The translations under genes and the position numbers were made by a program. A DNA stretch of 64,000 nucleotides, taken from NCBI GenBank assembly GCA_964534275.1, contig CAZHQG010000002.1:150999-214998 (forward strand). The letters are read 5' to 3'. Below are positions 8,908 through 18,333 of this stretch, piece by piece. Position 1 is the stretch's first letter, and each line of letters opens with the position of its first letter. The notes beneath the pieces were generated by a model. The model saw nothing but the letters and a program-made list of their open reading frames with translations, made no database searches and was not told where the DNA came from. This DNA is from HRBIN30 sp964534275 (GTDB taxonomy: Bacteria > Desulfobacterota > Binatia > HRBIN30).

Positions 8908-8963
8908 CGGGTGTACGTTCCCGGCGCTGGGCTGGAAATTCAGAAGAAGGAGGTCGAGGAGCG

Positions 8964-9827
8964 ATGGCGACAAAACGAACAACGGCCCGTGGGGCGCGCC
9001 AACCGCGGGTAAAGGCACTGCCTCCCATCGGCTTGATCGGTGCCGGGAACATGGCCAGTGCACTCATGCGGGGATTGTTGCAGGCAGGGCTGAGTTCTCC
9101 TGCGACGCTAATCGCCAGCGACGTGGACAAGGCGAAACTCGCTGCGCTCAAGCGGCAGTGGAAGATCCAGACGGCGACCCGCAACACCGCTGTCGTCGAA
9201 GCGGCCAAGGTGCTGGTGCTGGCAGTGAAACCGCAGGACTTGGATGTCGTGCTCCAAGAGATCCGCGGTTCGATCACCCCGCAGCATTTGGTGATCAGCA
9301 TTGCTGCGGGCGTACCGACCAGCAAGATCGAATTTGCACTCGGTGGCGACGTGCGGGTGCTGCGCGCCATGCCCAACACGCCGGCGCTGGTGGGCAAGGG
9401 AATGACGGTACTTGTCCGCGGGCGCTACGCCACGGCTGCGGATGTGAAGCTCGGACTCCAGATTTTCGGAGCGGTGGGCGATGCGGTCGATGTGGAAGAC
9501 GAACGCATGCTCGATGCGGTGACCGGGCTTAGTGGGAGCGGGCCCGCGTATGTGTACTTGTTCGCCGAAGGGCTGATTGCGGGCGGCGTGGCCGCCGGGC
9601 TCACGGCGGCGTTGGCTGCACGCCTTACGTTCCAAACAATCGCTGGAGCTGCCGCGATGCTCCTAGAGACCGGGCAGCGCCCGGAGGACTTGCGCGCGCA
9701 AGTGAGTTCTCCGGGAGGCACGACTCTGGCGGGTCTCAGCGAGCTGCACCGGCGAGGATTCAAGGACGCGCTGGTGGCCGCTGTGGTCGCGGCCACGCGA
9801 CGCTCGCAGGAACTCGGGCGCAAGTAG
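8964..9827 (+). CDS. proC: Pyrroline-5-carboxylate reductase
   Basis: A 287-residue enzyme for the last step of proline synthesis, reducing P5C with NAD(P)H. The N-terminal Rossmann motif is IGLIGAGNMASALMRGL near residue 22; the NADP loop ASDVDK follows, then VLAVKPQDLDVVL. The P5CR signature near the C-terminus reads SSPGGTTLAGLSELHRRGF. There is a basic N-terminal extension of about 18 residues before the Rossmann strand. The start is well supported by AAGGAGG and GAGGAG ahead of the ATG. Confidence 0.95.
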   Translation: MATKRTTARGARQPRVKALPPIGLIGAGNMASALMRGLLQAGLSSPATLIASDVDKAKLAALKRQWKIQTATRNTAVVEAAKVLVLAVKPQDLDVVLQEIRGSITPQHLVISIAAGVPTSKIEFALGGDVRVLRAMPNTPALVGKGMTVLVRGRYATAADVKLGLQIFGAVGDAVDVEDERMLDAVTGLSGSGPAYVYLFAEGLIAGGVAAGLTAALAARLTFQTIAGAAAMLLETGQRPEDLRAQVSSPGGTTLAGLSELHRRGFKDALVAAVVAATRRSQELGRK

Positions 9828-9836
9828 TTCGTCTGG

Positions 9837-11468
9837 ATGTTTCGCAGCAATCGACCATACGGGAGTGGCTGGCGTGCACAACGGTCGCTCGTGCTGGCTC
9901 GGCGAGGTCTCGTGTGCACCAGCCAAGCGCTTGCCACCAGCGCCGGCGTGGAAGTGTTGCGCCGTGGAGGCACGGCCATGGATGCCGCGCTGGCGGCGAA
10001 CCTGGTACTGTGTGTGGTCGAGCCGTACAACACAGGGCTCGGGGGCGACTGCTTGTTGCTGTACTGGAATGCTGCTGAACACCGCCTGTACGCCTTGAAC
10101 GGAAGCGGCCGAGCTCCCGCCGCACTCGATGTCGACGTGCTGGAGGCGCGAGGCTTTACATCGATGCCGCTCACTGGTGTGTGGAGCATCACGGTGCCAG
10201 GGGCGGTCCAGGCGTGGGCGGACGCTCACGGGCGCTTCGGACGGCTCCCATGGGACACCTTGTTCGAGGCGGCCATCGACTACGCAGAACACGGCTTTCC
10301 GGTAACGGAAGTGATCGGTTACGAGTGGAGATTGATCGTCCACGCTGGGATTTTACAGGATCCGGTTGCGCGTGCGTGGTTCACCTGCAACGGAGAGCCG
10401 CCGGAACTGGGCGAGATCGTTCGCTTGCCCGAGCTTGCCCGTTCCTTCAAGGAACTTGCTCGCTCTGGGCCGGACTGGTTCTATCGTGGACCGTTCGCAG
10501 AAGCCGCCGCGCAGGCGGTCGCCCAGCAGGGCGGGGTTCTCAGTTTGCAGGACTTTCGGGAACATTGCTCTACCTGGGTGGACCCGCTCACCACCACGTA
10601 CCGCGGTTACGAACTTGTCGAATTTCCGCCCAGTACCCAGGGCATCGCGGCGCTGCTGGCACTGAACATCCTCGAAAATTTCGACCTGCCTGCATACGGG
10701 CCACAAGCGCCCGAGGTGCACCACTATCGGATCGAGGCAGTGAAGTTGGCGCTGGCCGATCGCAACCGGTATGTGGCAGACCCCGAGTTTGCCAGCGTGC
10801 CGGTCGAGGGATTGCTGTCGAAGGACTACGCCCAAGGCCGCGCCGCCGTGCTCCACCCGCAACGCGCGTTAGTGCAACCGGCGCCGGGAAGAATGCTGCC
10901 AGGCTCCGATACGGTGTACTTGGCAGCCGCGGATTCCGAGGGGAACCTGGTGTCGATGATCAGCAGCTTGTACTTTCCCTTTGGCTCAGGGGTCGCGGTG
11001 CCGGGCACCGGGGTGGTGCTGCAAAACCGTGGCGCCGGCTTCGTGCTCGAGCGTGGACACCCCAACTGCGTGGCGCCACGCAAGCGCCCGTTGCATACCA
11101 TCATTCCCGCCATGCTCTTGCATCAGGGCCAACCGGTGGTGGCTTTCGGCGTGATGGGTGGGGATCATCAGGCTCAAGCGCACGTGCAAGTGGTGTCGCA
11201 CATGGTGGACTTCGGGGCCAACATTCAAGAAGCTTTGGATGCTCCACGGTTCCACGTCATCGAGCGCAATCGTGTCGCGTTCGAAGAAGAATACGATCCG
11301 GTGTTGGTGGCGGCCTTGTCGCAGCGCGGGCACGCAATTGCCGACCCCGCGGAAGTGCGCATCCGTGGCGGATTTGGCGGGGGCCAAGGAATCATGGTGC
11401 ACCCGCGGTCCGGGGTTTTGTGGGGCGGTTCCGACCGGCGCAAAGACGGGACTGCCGGCGGGTATTAG
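9837..11468 (+). CDS. Gamma-glutamyltransferase family protein (Ntn hydrolase)
   Basis: A 543-residue GGT-family protein that would autocleave into large and small chains. The large-chain marks are GGTAMDAALAANLVLCVVEPYNTGLGG (quoted parts: GGTAMDAALAANL, TGLGGD) near residues 45-80. The predicted nucleophile is Thr near residue 359 in SDTVYLAAADSEGN, followed by the oxyanion/loop region FGSGVAVPGTG. That motif departs from the E. coli TTHYSVVD form and fits GGT-like enzymes whose donor is not settled. No signal peptide is visible, unlike the periplasmic Ggt, so it may act in the cytosol. The start lies 9 bases after the proC stop, so it is probably co-transcribed. Confidence 0.87.
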   Translation: MFRSNRPYGSGWRAQRSLVLARRGLVCTSQALATSAGVEVLRRGGTAMDAALAANLVLCVVEPYNTGLGGDCLLLYWNAAEHRLYALNGSGRAPAALDVDVLEARGFTSMPLTGVWSITVPGAVQAWADAHGRFGRLPWDTLFEAAIDYAEHGFPVTEVIGYEWRLIVHAGILQDPVARAWFTCNGEPPELGEIVRLPELARSFKELARSGPDWFYRGPFAEAAAQAVAQQGGVLSLQDFREHCSTWVDPLTTTYRGYELVEFPPSTQGIAALLALNILENFDLPAYGPQAPEVHHYRIEAVKLALADRNRYVADPEFASVPVEGLLSKDYAQGRAAVLHPQRALVQPAPGRMLPGSDTVYLAAADSEGNLVSMISSLYFPFGSGVAVPGTGVVLQNRGAGFVLERGHPNCVAPRKRPLHTIIPAMLLHQGQPVVAFGVMGGDHQAQAHVQVVSHMVDFGANIQEALDAPRFHVIERNRVAFEEEYDPVLVAALSQRGHAIADPAEVRIRGGFGGGQGIMVHPRSGVLWGGSDRRKDGTAGGY

Positions 11469-11538
11469 CAAATCAATCGCTTGATCTTGATTTTGCTTGC
11501 GGGATTGGTCCAAGTACTCTCGCGAGAGGGAGACCGTC

Positions 11539-12174
11539 GTGTGGACCGATCGCGAAGCCAAGGAACAAATCATTCAAATCACGAACGAGTTGTTCGCCCA
11601 CGGTTTACTCACGGCAACGGGCGGGAACATCAGTGCTCGCGCGGCCGACGGAGAAACCATCTGGATTACGCCAAGTCAGTTGTACAAAGGTGGACTCCAC
11701 GAACCGGATCTTGTGCGCATCCGGCGCGACGGCTCGGTGGTCGAGGGCGAGCGTGTTCCTTCGGTCGAGTGGCAAATGCACTGGGGCGCATATGACGCTC
11801 GGCCAGATACGACTGGAGCGGTGCACACGCATGCACCCGTAGCCACGGCATTCGGGATTACCAACCAAGTCTTTCCGCCGATCAACACGGATGCGATTTT
11901 TCTCCGCGATACGCCCCTCGTGCCCTGGTATATGCCGGGCTCCAAAGAGCTTGCCGACGCCGTTCACGAGGCGTTGAAGAAAAGCCGCGGTTGCATCTTA
12001 CAGAATCATGGCCTGATGACTGTAGACAAAACCCTGCGCAAAGCCGCGACCCGCGCGATGATGATCGAAGAGACGGCAAAAATTGTTCTCTACGTCAAAC
12101 AGTTCGGGGGCACGGTCACGTACATCCCCGACGAATGGATCGAGCGCTTGGCGCCTCTCGCGGATTTTATCTGA
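11539..12174 (+). CDS. Class II aldolase/adducin family protein
   Basis: A 211-residue FucA/AraD-like fold. The phosphate-binding loop is TGGNISAR near residue 35; the zinc His pair is in VHTHAPVA near residue 95; the third zinc-site His is in LQNHGLM near residue 155. Members cleave or epimerise sugar phosphates; the substrate here cannot be assigned. I chose the GTG at 11539 because GAGAGGGAGA precedes it at good spacing; a TTG at 11497 is in frame but poorly supported. It follows the GGT gene on the same strand with about 70 bases between. Confidence 0.86.
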   Translation: MWTDREAKEQIIQITNELFAHGLLTATGGNISARAADGETIWITPSQLYKGGLHEPDLVRIRRDGSVVEGERVPSVEWQMHWGAYDARPDTTGAVHTHAPVATAFGITNQVFPPINTDAIFLRDTPLVPWYMPGSKELADAVHEALKKSRGCILQNHGLMTVDKTLRKAATRAMMIEETAKIVLYVKQFGGTVTYIPDEWIERLAPLADFI

Positions 12175-12212
12175 CCGCTCGGGGCTACCAGGAGTCCGCG
12201 CCCGGACCGTCC

Positions 12213-14300
12213 TTAGCCGATCGACAAGTTGGGTACCGGAAGTCCTGGCTGGGGCAGTAACTTTGCGAGCGCGTCGGGCTGGGTCACCGGCGGCGAGCAC
12301 GTAAACCCGCAGCACACGTAGGCTACCGCTTCAGTCTGTGGGGGCAGTGGTTTGTCGCGTACGAGCGGCAACGGGCCCTTGGGATCCTCCGGGGATGCGA
12401 CGACGAGTACCCGGTGAGGTACGTAATGCTGTCGGACGAGCCGAACGAGATCTTGTGCGGCTCCGCGGCGGGATTCCAGAATCACGGCGGTCCACGGTTG
12501 AACCACGTCGAACAGCGCTGCACACAGCATGCTTGGGAATCCCGAAGGCTGCGCGTGCATGGTGGCGGCGTAGGTTTCCAGCACCTTGCGGGCGTGTCGT
12601 TCGTAGGTCGGATTGCCGGTCAGGTGCGCCAGACGAAGCAGTGCTCGGCAGGCAACCGAGTTTCCCGATGGGGTGGCGCCGTCGAATACGGGCTTGCTGC
12701 GGACCACGAGTGCCTCTTGCCGGTCGCTGGTGAAGAAAAAGCCCGCGCTTGCGGAGTCCCAAAAGTGTGCCAGTAGCTCGTCGCCTAGCAAGCGGGCGCG
12801 CTCGAGGTCGCGGCTTTGTTGCAGCGCCTCGAACGAGTCCAAATATGCCTGCAGCAGGAACGAAACGTCCTCCAAGTGCGCTGGGTACTTGGCGATGCCT
12901 TGCGCGTAGGTACTCAAGAGTCCCGTGCTTGGCCACAACCGGTCCTCGAGGAACTGCAAGGTCTGACGCACGACTTCTGCGTACATGGGGTCGCCAAGAA
13001 CTTCGGCAGCGAGCGCAAACGCCGACACCGCGAGGCCGTTCCAGGCGGTGAGGATTTTATCGTCCAGCGCAGGTGGTACGCGCCGTTGGCGCGCGAGGAA
13101 CAGTTTCTCCCGAGCCTCCTGAAGTGCCACAGTCACTTCGTCGACAGGTCGTTGGTAGAGCTTTGCCAACTGCTCCGCCGCGAGGGTTCGATGGAGCACG
13201 CTCTGGCCATGTTCGAAGTTGCCTTGGTCGGTGACATCCCAGTATCGGCAGGCGAGCTCTGCAAGATCAGGTTCGAGCACGTCGCGCACTTGCTGCGGGT
13301 TCCAGACGTAAAACTTCCCTTCCTCTCCTTCGCTGTCCGCGTCTTGGGAAGAATAAAACCCGCCTTCGGGGGAACGAAGCTCGCGCAGCATGTAGGCCAG
13401 TGTTTCGCGCGCAACTTGGGCAAACTCAGCCCGGTGCGTCGCCTGGTACGCAAACAGGTACAGGCGGGCGAGAAGCGCGTTGTCGTAAAGCATTTTTTCG
13501 AAGTGGGGTACGAGCCAGCGCTCATCGACCGAGTAGCGGTGAAACCCTCCGCCAAGTTGGTCGTAAATTCCGCCCCAGGCCATCTTGTGCAAGGTGTGCT
13601 CGACCATGTCGCGAAACCGCGGGTCGCCCGACACCGCGAAGAACTGCAGGAAGTACTCGAAGATGGAGGCGTTGGGGAACTTCGGCGCTCCTTGCAGGCC
13701 CCCGTGGACAGGGTCGTAGAGCGATGCCAGGCGATGCGCCGCGTGATCGAGCAACGCGCGGTCGCACGGAGTTGTGGATGCTTCGGGAGTTTCCACCCGT
13801 TGCAGGGCTGCAATCAGTTGCGCCGCAGTTTGGTCGATCTCGTGCCGTTTCTCGCGATACGCTTGCGCTACGGCCTGCAAGACTTTGCGAAAGGCTGGCA
13901 AGCCGTGGCGGTCTTCCGGTGGAAAATACGTTCCCCCGTAAAACGGGCGCCCGTCAGGGCACAAGAAGACGGTCAGCGGCCATCCCCCTCGGCCGGTCAA
14001 TAGTTGCACAGCGGTCATGTACACATGGTCCACATCTGGGCGCTCCTCGCGGTCCACTTTCACGTTCACGAACAGCGTGTTCATCAGCCGGGCGGTTTCC
14101 GGGTCCTCGAAAGACTCCCGCTCCATGACGTGGCACCAGTGACACGCAGCGTAGCCAATGCTGAGCAGGATGGGTTTGTCCTCCCGGCGTGCTCGCTCGA
14201 ACGCTTCGGGGCCCCAGGGATACCAGTCGACCGGATTGTGCGCGTGTTGCCGGAGATAAGGGCTCGTCTCACGAGCTAAGCGGTTGGTGTGCGTTGCCAT
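12213..14300 (-). CDS. DUF255 thioredoxin-fold / six-hairpin protein (YyaL/SPATA20 family)
   Basis: A 695-residue protein of the widespread YyaL family. Residues 1-165 are the DsbH-like thioredoxin domain: RETSPYLRQHAHNPVDWYPWG, then SIGYAACHWCHVM with the CxxC-type CHWC near residue 49, then NVKVDREERPDVD. The remainder is an alpha/alpha six-hairpin glycosidase-like region (KMLYDNALLARLYLFAY, SSQDADSEGEEGKFYVW, LTAWNGLAVSAFALA). It probably acts in the cytosol; the molecular role is not established. The ATG at 14300 has GGAAGGAGA upstream. It is divergent from the DUF35-thiolase gene. Confidence 0.92.
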   Translation of the reverse strand: MATHTNRLARETSPYLRQHAHNPVDWYPWGPEAFERARREDKPILLSIGYAACHWCHVMERESFEDPETARLMNTLFVNVKVDREERPDVDHVYMTAVQLLTGRGGWPLTVFLCPDGRPFYGGTYFPPEDRHGLPAFRKVLQAVAQAYREKRHEIDQTAAQLIAALQRVETPEASTTPCDRALLDHAAHRLASLYDPVHGGLQGAPKFPNASIFEYFLQFFAVSGDPRFRDMVEHTLHKMAWGGIYDQLGGGFHRYSVDERWLVPHFEKMLYDNALLARLYLFAYQATHRAEFAQVARETLAYMLRELRSPEGGFYSSQDADSEGEEGKFYVWNPQQVRDVLEPDLAELACRYWDVTDQGNFEHGQSVLHRTLAAEQLAKLYQRPVDEVTVALQEAREKLFLARQRRVPPALDDKILTAWNGLAVSAFALAAEVLGDPMYAEVVRQTLQFLEDRLWPSTGLLSTYAQGIAKYPAHLEDVSFLLQAYLDSFEALQQSRDLERARLLGDELLAHFWDSASAGFFFTSDRQEALVVRSKPVFDGATPSGNSVACRALLRLAHLTGNPTYERHARKVLETYAATMHAQPSGFPSMLCAALFDVVQPWTAVILESRRGAAQDLVRLVRQHYVPHRVLVVASPEDPKGPLPLVRDKPLPPQTEAVAYVCCGFTCSPPVTQPDALAKLLPQPGLPVPNLSIG

Positions 14301-14793
14301 CGTGTCTCCTTCCACGGGTCGGGTGCCCGGTTCGTCCAACGTTCGCAGCTTGGGGGAACAAAGCAAGACCGCATCCTTCGCCTTGCGGGCCGCCCGCGGG
14401 GATCGTCGGCCCCCACATGGCGCCGGGTAAAGTACTTCCTCATCCGACCGGAGAGCGGACCGAACGAGGAGAGGATTGTCGGGTTGCCGCCGTGGCAGCT
14501 CCGCCCCGAGGATTGGTGAGACGGCTGATTCTGGCCTGCGTTCGCTGTCGGCTGCCCACAAACGCCCGGCTCAACAACGGCGCTGTTGGTGTGTGGCGAC
14601 GGCGGGGCTGCCAGGTTCCCGTGCTGTTTTCGAGAAGAAGCCAGGCACGAGGCGAAGGAATAGCCTGGATCGAGGCTTACGAATCCGGGTGGATGGACGG
14701 TCCGTTCGGTGCGGTCGCGGCAGTCTTGCCCCCGGTCTGGCATTTGCGCGTCGGGTGTGGCGATAAGGAGCGTATTGGAGGTCGGAGTTCGCC
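14301..14793. other. 493-base divergent intergenic region, no gene supported
   Basis: This stretch separates the DUF255 gene (minus) from the DUF35-thiolase gene (plus). Several open frames cross it on both strands, but none has a family signature or a good ribosome site. Promoters for both flanking genes should be here; I could not identify a clear -35/-10 pair or operator. Confidence 0.5.
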
Positions 14794-16452
14794 GTGGGAT
14801 TTCGTCCACCACCAGCAATCGAGCCAGCAACCGCTGCGTTTTGGCATGCTTGCCGCGACGGCCGGCTCGAATTCCGTTTTTGCCCGCGTTGTGAGTGGTT
14901 CATTCACCCGCCGCGGCCGATCTGCCCGCAATGTCACAGGACAGAGCTCGAGTCCCGGCAAGTGTCGGGGCGGGGGACGGTGCACACCTACACCGTGAAC
15001 CACAAGGCGTGGTTTCCTGGGCAGGAAGTGCCGTACATCATCGCGATCGTCGAACTGGAGGAGCAACCCGGCTTGCGGCTCCTCAGCAACATTGTCGAGT
15101 GTGCCCCCGAGGAAGTGCAGATCGGCATGCCGGTACGTGTGCAGTTCGAAGTGTTGAACGACGAGGTGGCTTTACCGGTGTTCGTTCCTGACTTGGAGCG
15201 CGCGAGCCCGCGGGAGGGCACTCAAGAACCGCGTCGTGTCGAGGTCCGGCCGGAAAGTCCGTCAGTCGTTTCCTCAGGCGAGCCGTTGGAGCGGCGCGCC
15301 GTGCTCTCCGGTGTTGGCCAATCGGCCATCGGTCGTCGTCTCTTTCGCGACGAGCTCGACCTCACCTGCGAAGCAGCGCTTCGAGCGATTGCCGACGCGG
15401 GGCTGCGGGTTTCCGACATCGATGGGATCGCTGCCTACCCCGGACCAGTCACGAACGTGCCCGGTTTTTCCGGTCCCAGCATTTACGACGTACAGGATGC
15501 GCTCGGACTCTCGGTGCGCTGGCACTTGTCCGGAATGGAGGGCCCGGGCCAAATCATGCCCATCATTGCGGCAGCGTTGGCCGTGGCCAGTGGGCTGGCG
15601 CGACACGTGTTGGTGTATCGTACCGTTACCGAGGCCACCGCGGCAGCCGACACCGGGCGCCGTGGGATTGGTGCTGGCGCGCGAGAAATCACCGGCTTTG
15701 CTGCCTTTCTCGTACCGTTTGGAGCGATGTCGGCAGCCAATTGGCTTGCGCTGTACGCGCGCCGCCACATGCACGTGTATGGAACCCAGCGCAAGCACTT
15801 AGGCGCGATCGCGCTGACTGCCCGCGAACATGCTCGCTTGAACCCGGCTGCCGTCTACCGCGAGCCGCTCACGTGGGACGACTACTGGCAAGCGCGCATG
15901 GTGAGCGACCCGTTTTGCTTGTTCGATTGCGACGCTCCGGTCGATGGCTCCACGGCCGTGATTGTGTCCTCTGCGGAGTGTGTGCGCGACCTGGCCAAGC
16001 CAGCAGTGCGCATCGAAGCTGTGGGGACCGCGCTCGGCAAACGCCCGTTGTGGGATCAGTGGCCGGACTTGACCACGATGGCAGCGCACGATTCCGCCCG
16101 GCATCTGTGGAGTCGTACAACCCTGAGACCGAACGACGTGGATACCGCCCAGCTTTACGACGGGTTTTCGTTCCTCACGTTGTCTTGGCTCGAAGCCCTC
16201 GGATTTTGCGGACCGGGCGAAAGCGGACCCTTCGTCGAAGAAGGTCACATCCGGCTGGGCGGGAGGCTTCCACTGAACACGTGGGGTGGACAACTCTCGG
16301 GCGGCCGCTTGCACGGTTTTGGATTCGTGGCTGAAGCAATTCGACAAATCCGCGGCGAGTGCGGTGAGCGCCAAGTGCCGGACTGCGAAGTTGCCGTGGT
16401 GGCAGTCGGAGGAGGTCCCGTTGCCGGCTGCATGCTCCTGACGCGTGCGTAA
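14794..16452 (+). CDS. DUF35 (zinc ribbon + OB-fold) fused to SCP-x/Ltp2-type thiolase
   Basis: 552 residues in two modules. Residues 1-130 are a ChsH2-type DUF35 domain: a rubredoxin-like zinc ribbon with CPRCEWF and CPQCHR near residues 30-48, then an OB fold (GRGTVHTYTVNHKAWFPG, GLRLLSNIVEC). From about 165 to the end is a thiolase-fold lipid-transfer protein (AVLSGVGQSAIGR, YDGFSFLTLSWLEALGFCGPGE, PLNTWGGQLSGGRLHGFGF). The usual catalytic Cys position reads GMEGPGQIM, with no Cys, as in Ltp2-like retro-aldolases rather than condensing thiolases. In steroid side-chain degradation, Ltp2 and DUF35 subunits are separate chains in a complex; here they are one polypeptide. GTG start with GGAGGTCGGAG before it. 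Confidence 0.88.
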   Translation: MGFRPPPAIEPATAAFWHACRDGRLEFRFCPRCEWFIHPPRPICPQCHRTELESRQVSGRGTVHTYTVNHKAWFPGQEVPYIIAIVELEEQPGLRLLSNIVECAPEEVQIGMPVRVQFEVLNDEVALPVFVPDLERASPREGTQEPRRVEVRPESPSVVSSGEPLERRAVLSGVGQSAIGRRLFRDELDLTCEAALRAIADAGLRVSDIDGIAAYPGPVTNVPGFSGPSIYDVQDALGLSVRWHLSGMEGPGQIMPIIAAALAVASGLARHVLVYRTVTEATAAADTGRRGIGAGAREITGFAAFLVPFGAMSAANWLALYARRHMHVYGTQRKHLGAIALTAREHARLNPAAVYREPLTWDDYWQARMVSDPFCLFDCDAPVDGSTAVIVSSAECVRDLAKPAVRIEAVGTALGKRPLWDQWPDLTTMAAHDSARHLWSRTTLRPNDVDTAQLYDGFSFLTLSWLEALGFCGPGESGPFVEEGHIRLGGRLPLNTWGGQLSGGRLHGFGFVAEAIRQIRGECGERQVPDCEVAVVAVGGGPVAGCMLLTRA

Positions 16453-16584
16453 GAAACAGTTGGGCAACACCGTGCCCGTGCGCTGCCTGGTCCTTTGCGC
16501 GTGCTGCGTGGGGCCAGCTAAAGTCTGTGGCCCGAAGTTCGGACGCGACCATACGCGCAGCCAGCCGAGGTTAGGAAGTGCCCG

Positions 16585-17667
16585 TTAGGAGGGCCTCTTT
16601 GCGGAGCGCTCTGCTGGGGGCACAATGCGCAAGCGCGGCCGGTAGGACGCGTCGCGTAAGAGATAAAAGATCCCGCCAGAAAGCGTGGGCGCTTCCGCGA
16701 CCCAGAATCCAAGGGCAGCCGAAAGAATCGAGCTTTCGAGGCCGATGCGGTGTGCAAGCATCAACGCTTGGACGATCTCCCGCACACCCTCGCCGGCGAT
16801 GGTAAACGGGCTAATGACCGTGGCAAAAATCTGGATCGTCGATCCAAAAATCACTTCCCAAAACTCGGCGTGGTGAGCCCCAACTGCAATGGCGGTAAGG
16901 AAATACGTGACAGCGGTGAAAAAATGCACCCCGAAGCTCAGTGCGGCGGCCGCGACGAGTCGGGCCTTTTGATCGCGGTAGGCCGCCGCGGCTCCGTGCA
17001 GGCGTTCCACGAAGTTGCCGATTCGTACGCGCCGGAGTTGTGGCGCCCAGTCCAAGAACCACAGCAACCAGCGCGGATGAAGTAAAATGGCGAAAAATCC
17101 TACGCAAACGAACGCGGCGAGGGGAATGGTCAGCCAGCCCACCATCGCGGCACGTTCTCCGAGAATCGTGTGGCCGAGGGGGAACGTGACGAGAAAGCAC
17201 AGGAAAATACCGACGATTCCGAGGCCCTTTTCGATCGCGGTTGCTGCTGCGGCCTCGACCGTGCGCCCGCTAAAGCGTGCGGCATCGTAGAGCTTGTAGC
17301 CGTCGAGCCCGAGCGTCGAGGGCAGGAAGGTGCCGAGGAAACGGCCAATCAAGAACGTGGTGAACACGTGCCACAGGGGAAAGTACAAGCCTTGCCCCCG
17401 GAGTAACACGTTCCAGCGCAGCATCGAACAGGCCATGCCACACATCCGCACGACAAACGCCAAAAGGGCGAAGCGCCAGAATACCCCGGTGTCGATGCGA
17501 GGCAGGTAGTCGAGGATTGCTCGGAGGGCAGAAACACGTGCGCCGTCGCTCGTTTCTACTGGGTGCTGCAGCAGCAGGTAAAATGCCGCTACAGTAACGC
17601 CGCACTTGGCAGCAAAGGAAAGACTCGTGCGCGCCCAGCTGCGTTCCGCGCTTGCAGGGGTGGACAA
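16585..17667 (-). CDS. Flippase-like / LPG-synthase transmembrane (UPF0104) protein
   Basis: A 360-residue inner-membrane protein with about seven or eight hydrophobic segments, the first at residues 18-34 (FAAKCGVTVAAFYLLLQ). Family marks are RWNVLLRGQG, FLIGRFLGTFLPSTLGLDGYKLYDAARFSGR near residues 105-135 (short parts: GRFLGTFLPSTLG, DGYKLYDAA), AAAATAIEKGLGI, and the later GEGVREIVQALMLAH. This is the region shared with the membrane half of MprF and with AglD-type proteins; no synthase domain follows. Likely role is lipid or glycolipid translocation, not proven. It starts with TTG three bases after the upstream stop, with GAGGAGA ahead, so it is coupled to the exported coiled-coil gene. 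Confidence 0.85.
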   Translation of the reverse strand: MSTPASAERSWARTSLSFAAKCGVTVAAFYLLLQHPVETSDGARVSALRAILDYLPRIDTGVFWRFALLAFVVRMCGMACSMLRWNVLLRGQGLYFPLWHVFTTFLIGRFLGTFLPSTLGLDGYKLYDAARFSGRTVEAAAATAIEKGLGIVGIFLCFLVTFPLGHTILGERAAMVGWLTIPLAAFVCVGFFAILLHPRWLLWFLDWAPQLRRVRIGNFVERLHGAAAAYRDQKARLVAAAALSFGVHFFTAVTYFLTAIAVGAHHAEFWEVIFGSTIQIFATVISPFTIAGEGVREIVQALMLAHRIGLESSILSAALGFWVAEAPTLSGGIFYLLRDASYRPRLRIVPPAERSAKRPS

Positions 17668-17670
17668 CGG

Positions 17671-18333
17671 TTAAGGTCTCCTCTGTGAACGGCTTTCGAT
17701 TTCGCGCAGACGAATCTCCAGCTTGCGCAAGCGATCTGCGAAGGAGTCTCCGGTCGAACTAAGTTGACGTTCCGAAGCGTCTTCCGGCTTTTTTTCCAAT
17801 GCCTCGAGTCTTCTTTCCAAGCGGTCCAGTCGTGTCTCGATCGCTTGCAAGCGAACCTCGTCTGCGGGCTGTTCGGGCGGGAGCCCGGGGGACGCTTGAA
17901 TCGTCGCTTGCGTGGACTTTGTCTCCCCCGCGGTGCCCGGGCCGGGAGGTCCAACGATGGCGACATTTTGCGGCTCGCGCACGACCATCTCCCAGCGCCC
18001 CCGGAATTCCCGAATCGTTCCGCTGGCACGGATGGTCTGACCAGGAAGCCGATGCTCGGCGTCGGGAAAGCGGCTCAGCAACCCTTCCACCAACAGCAAA
18101 TCGAGCGTGGCAGGCGGCTGCCCGAGCTGCAGACGCACCACGTTTCCCTCTCGGCGCCCAGCCTCCACTCGAGCTTCGACCGTGACTTCCTCGCCGACGT
18201 ACAATGGGGCCACGCTCACATCGATGAGCGGAGGGGCAGTCGCCATCGCCGCGCCTGCAAGCATCGTGGAGACAAGCGCTGCCGCGGCGACGGCGACGCG
18301 CTGGCTCCTGCAGGAGCTACAGTTCGAACCCAC
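17671..18333 (-). CDS. Exported OB-fold-like protein with C-terminal coiled coil
   Basis: 220 residues. An Arg-containing n-region and an Ala-rich core ending in AMA-TA near residues 30-35 form a probable signal peptide. The middle (DVSVAPLYVGEEVTVEARV, LPGQTIRASGTIREFRGRW) has the beta pattern of an OB-fold nucleic-acid/ligand-binding-like domain. The tail from about residue 165 is a coiled coil (AIETRLDRLERRLEALEKK, DRLRKLEIRLREIESRSQ). I chose the GTG at 18333 because it gives the full signal peptide and has GACGAGG upstream; it lies inside the preceding gene's end. It is tightly linked to the flippase-like gene. No named family recognised. Confidence 0.7.
   Translation of the reverse strand: MGSNCSSCRSQRVAVAAAALVSTMLAGAAMATAPPLIDVSVAPLYVGEEVTVEARVEAGRREGNVVRLQLGQPPATLDLLLVEGLLSRFPDAEHRLPGQTIRASGTIREFRGRWEMVVREPQNVAIVGPPGPGTAGETKSTQATIQASPGLPPEQPADEVRLQAIETRLDRLERRLEALEKKPEDASERQLSSTGDSFADRLRKLEIRLREIESRSQRRP

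Noticed and set aside
7936..9063. 375-codon minus-strand frame across maf, yggS and proC
   Set aside because: It runs antisense over three well-identified genes and shows no family similarity.
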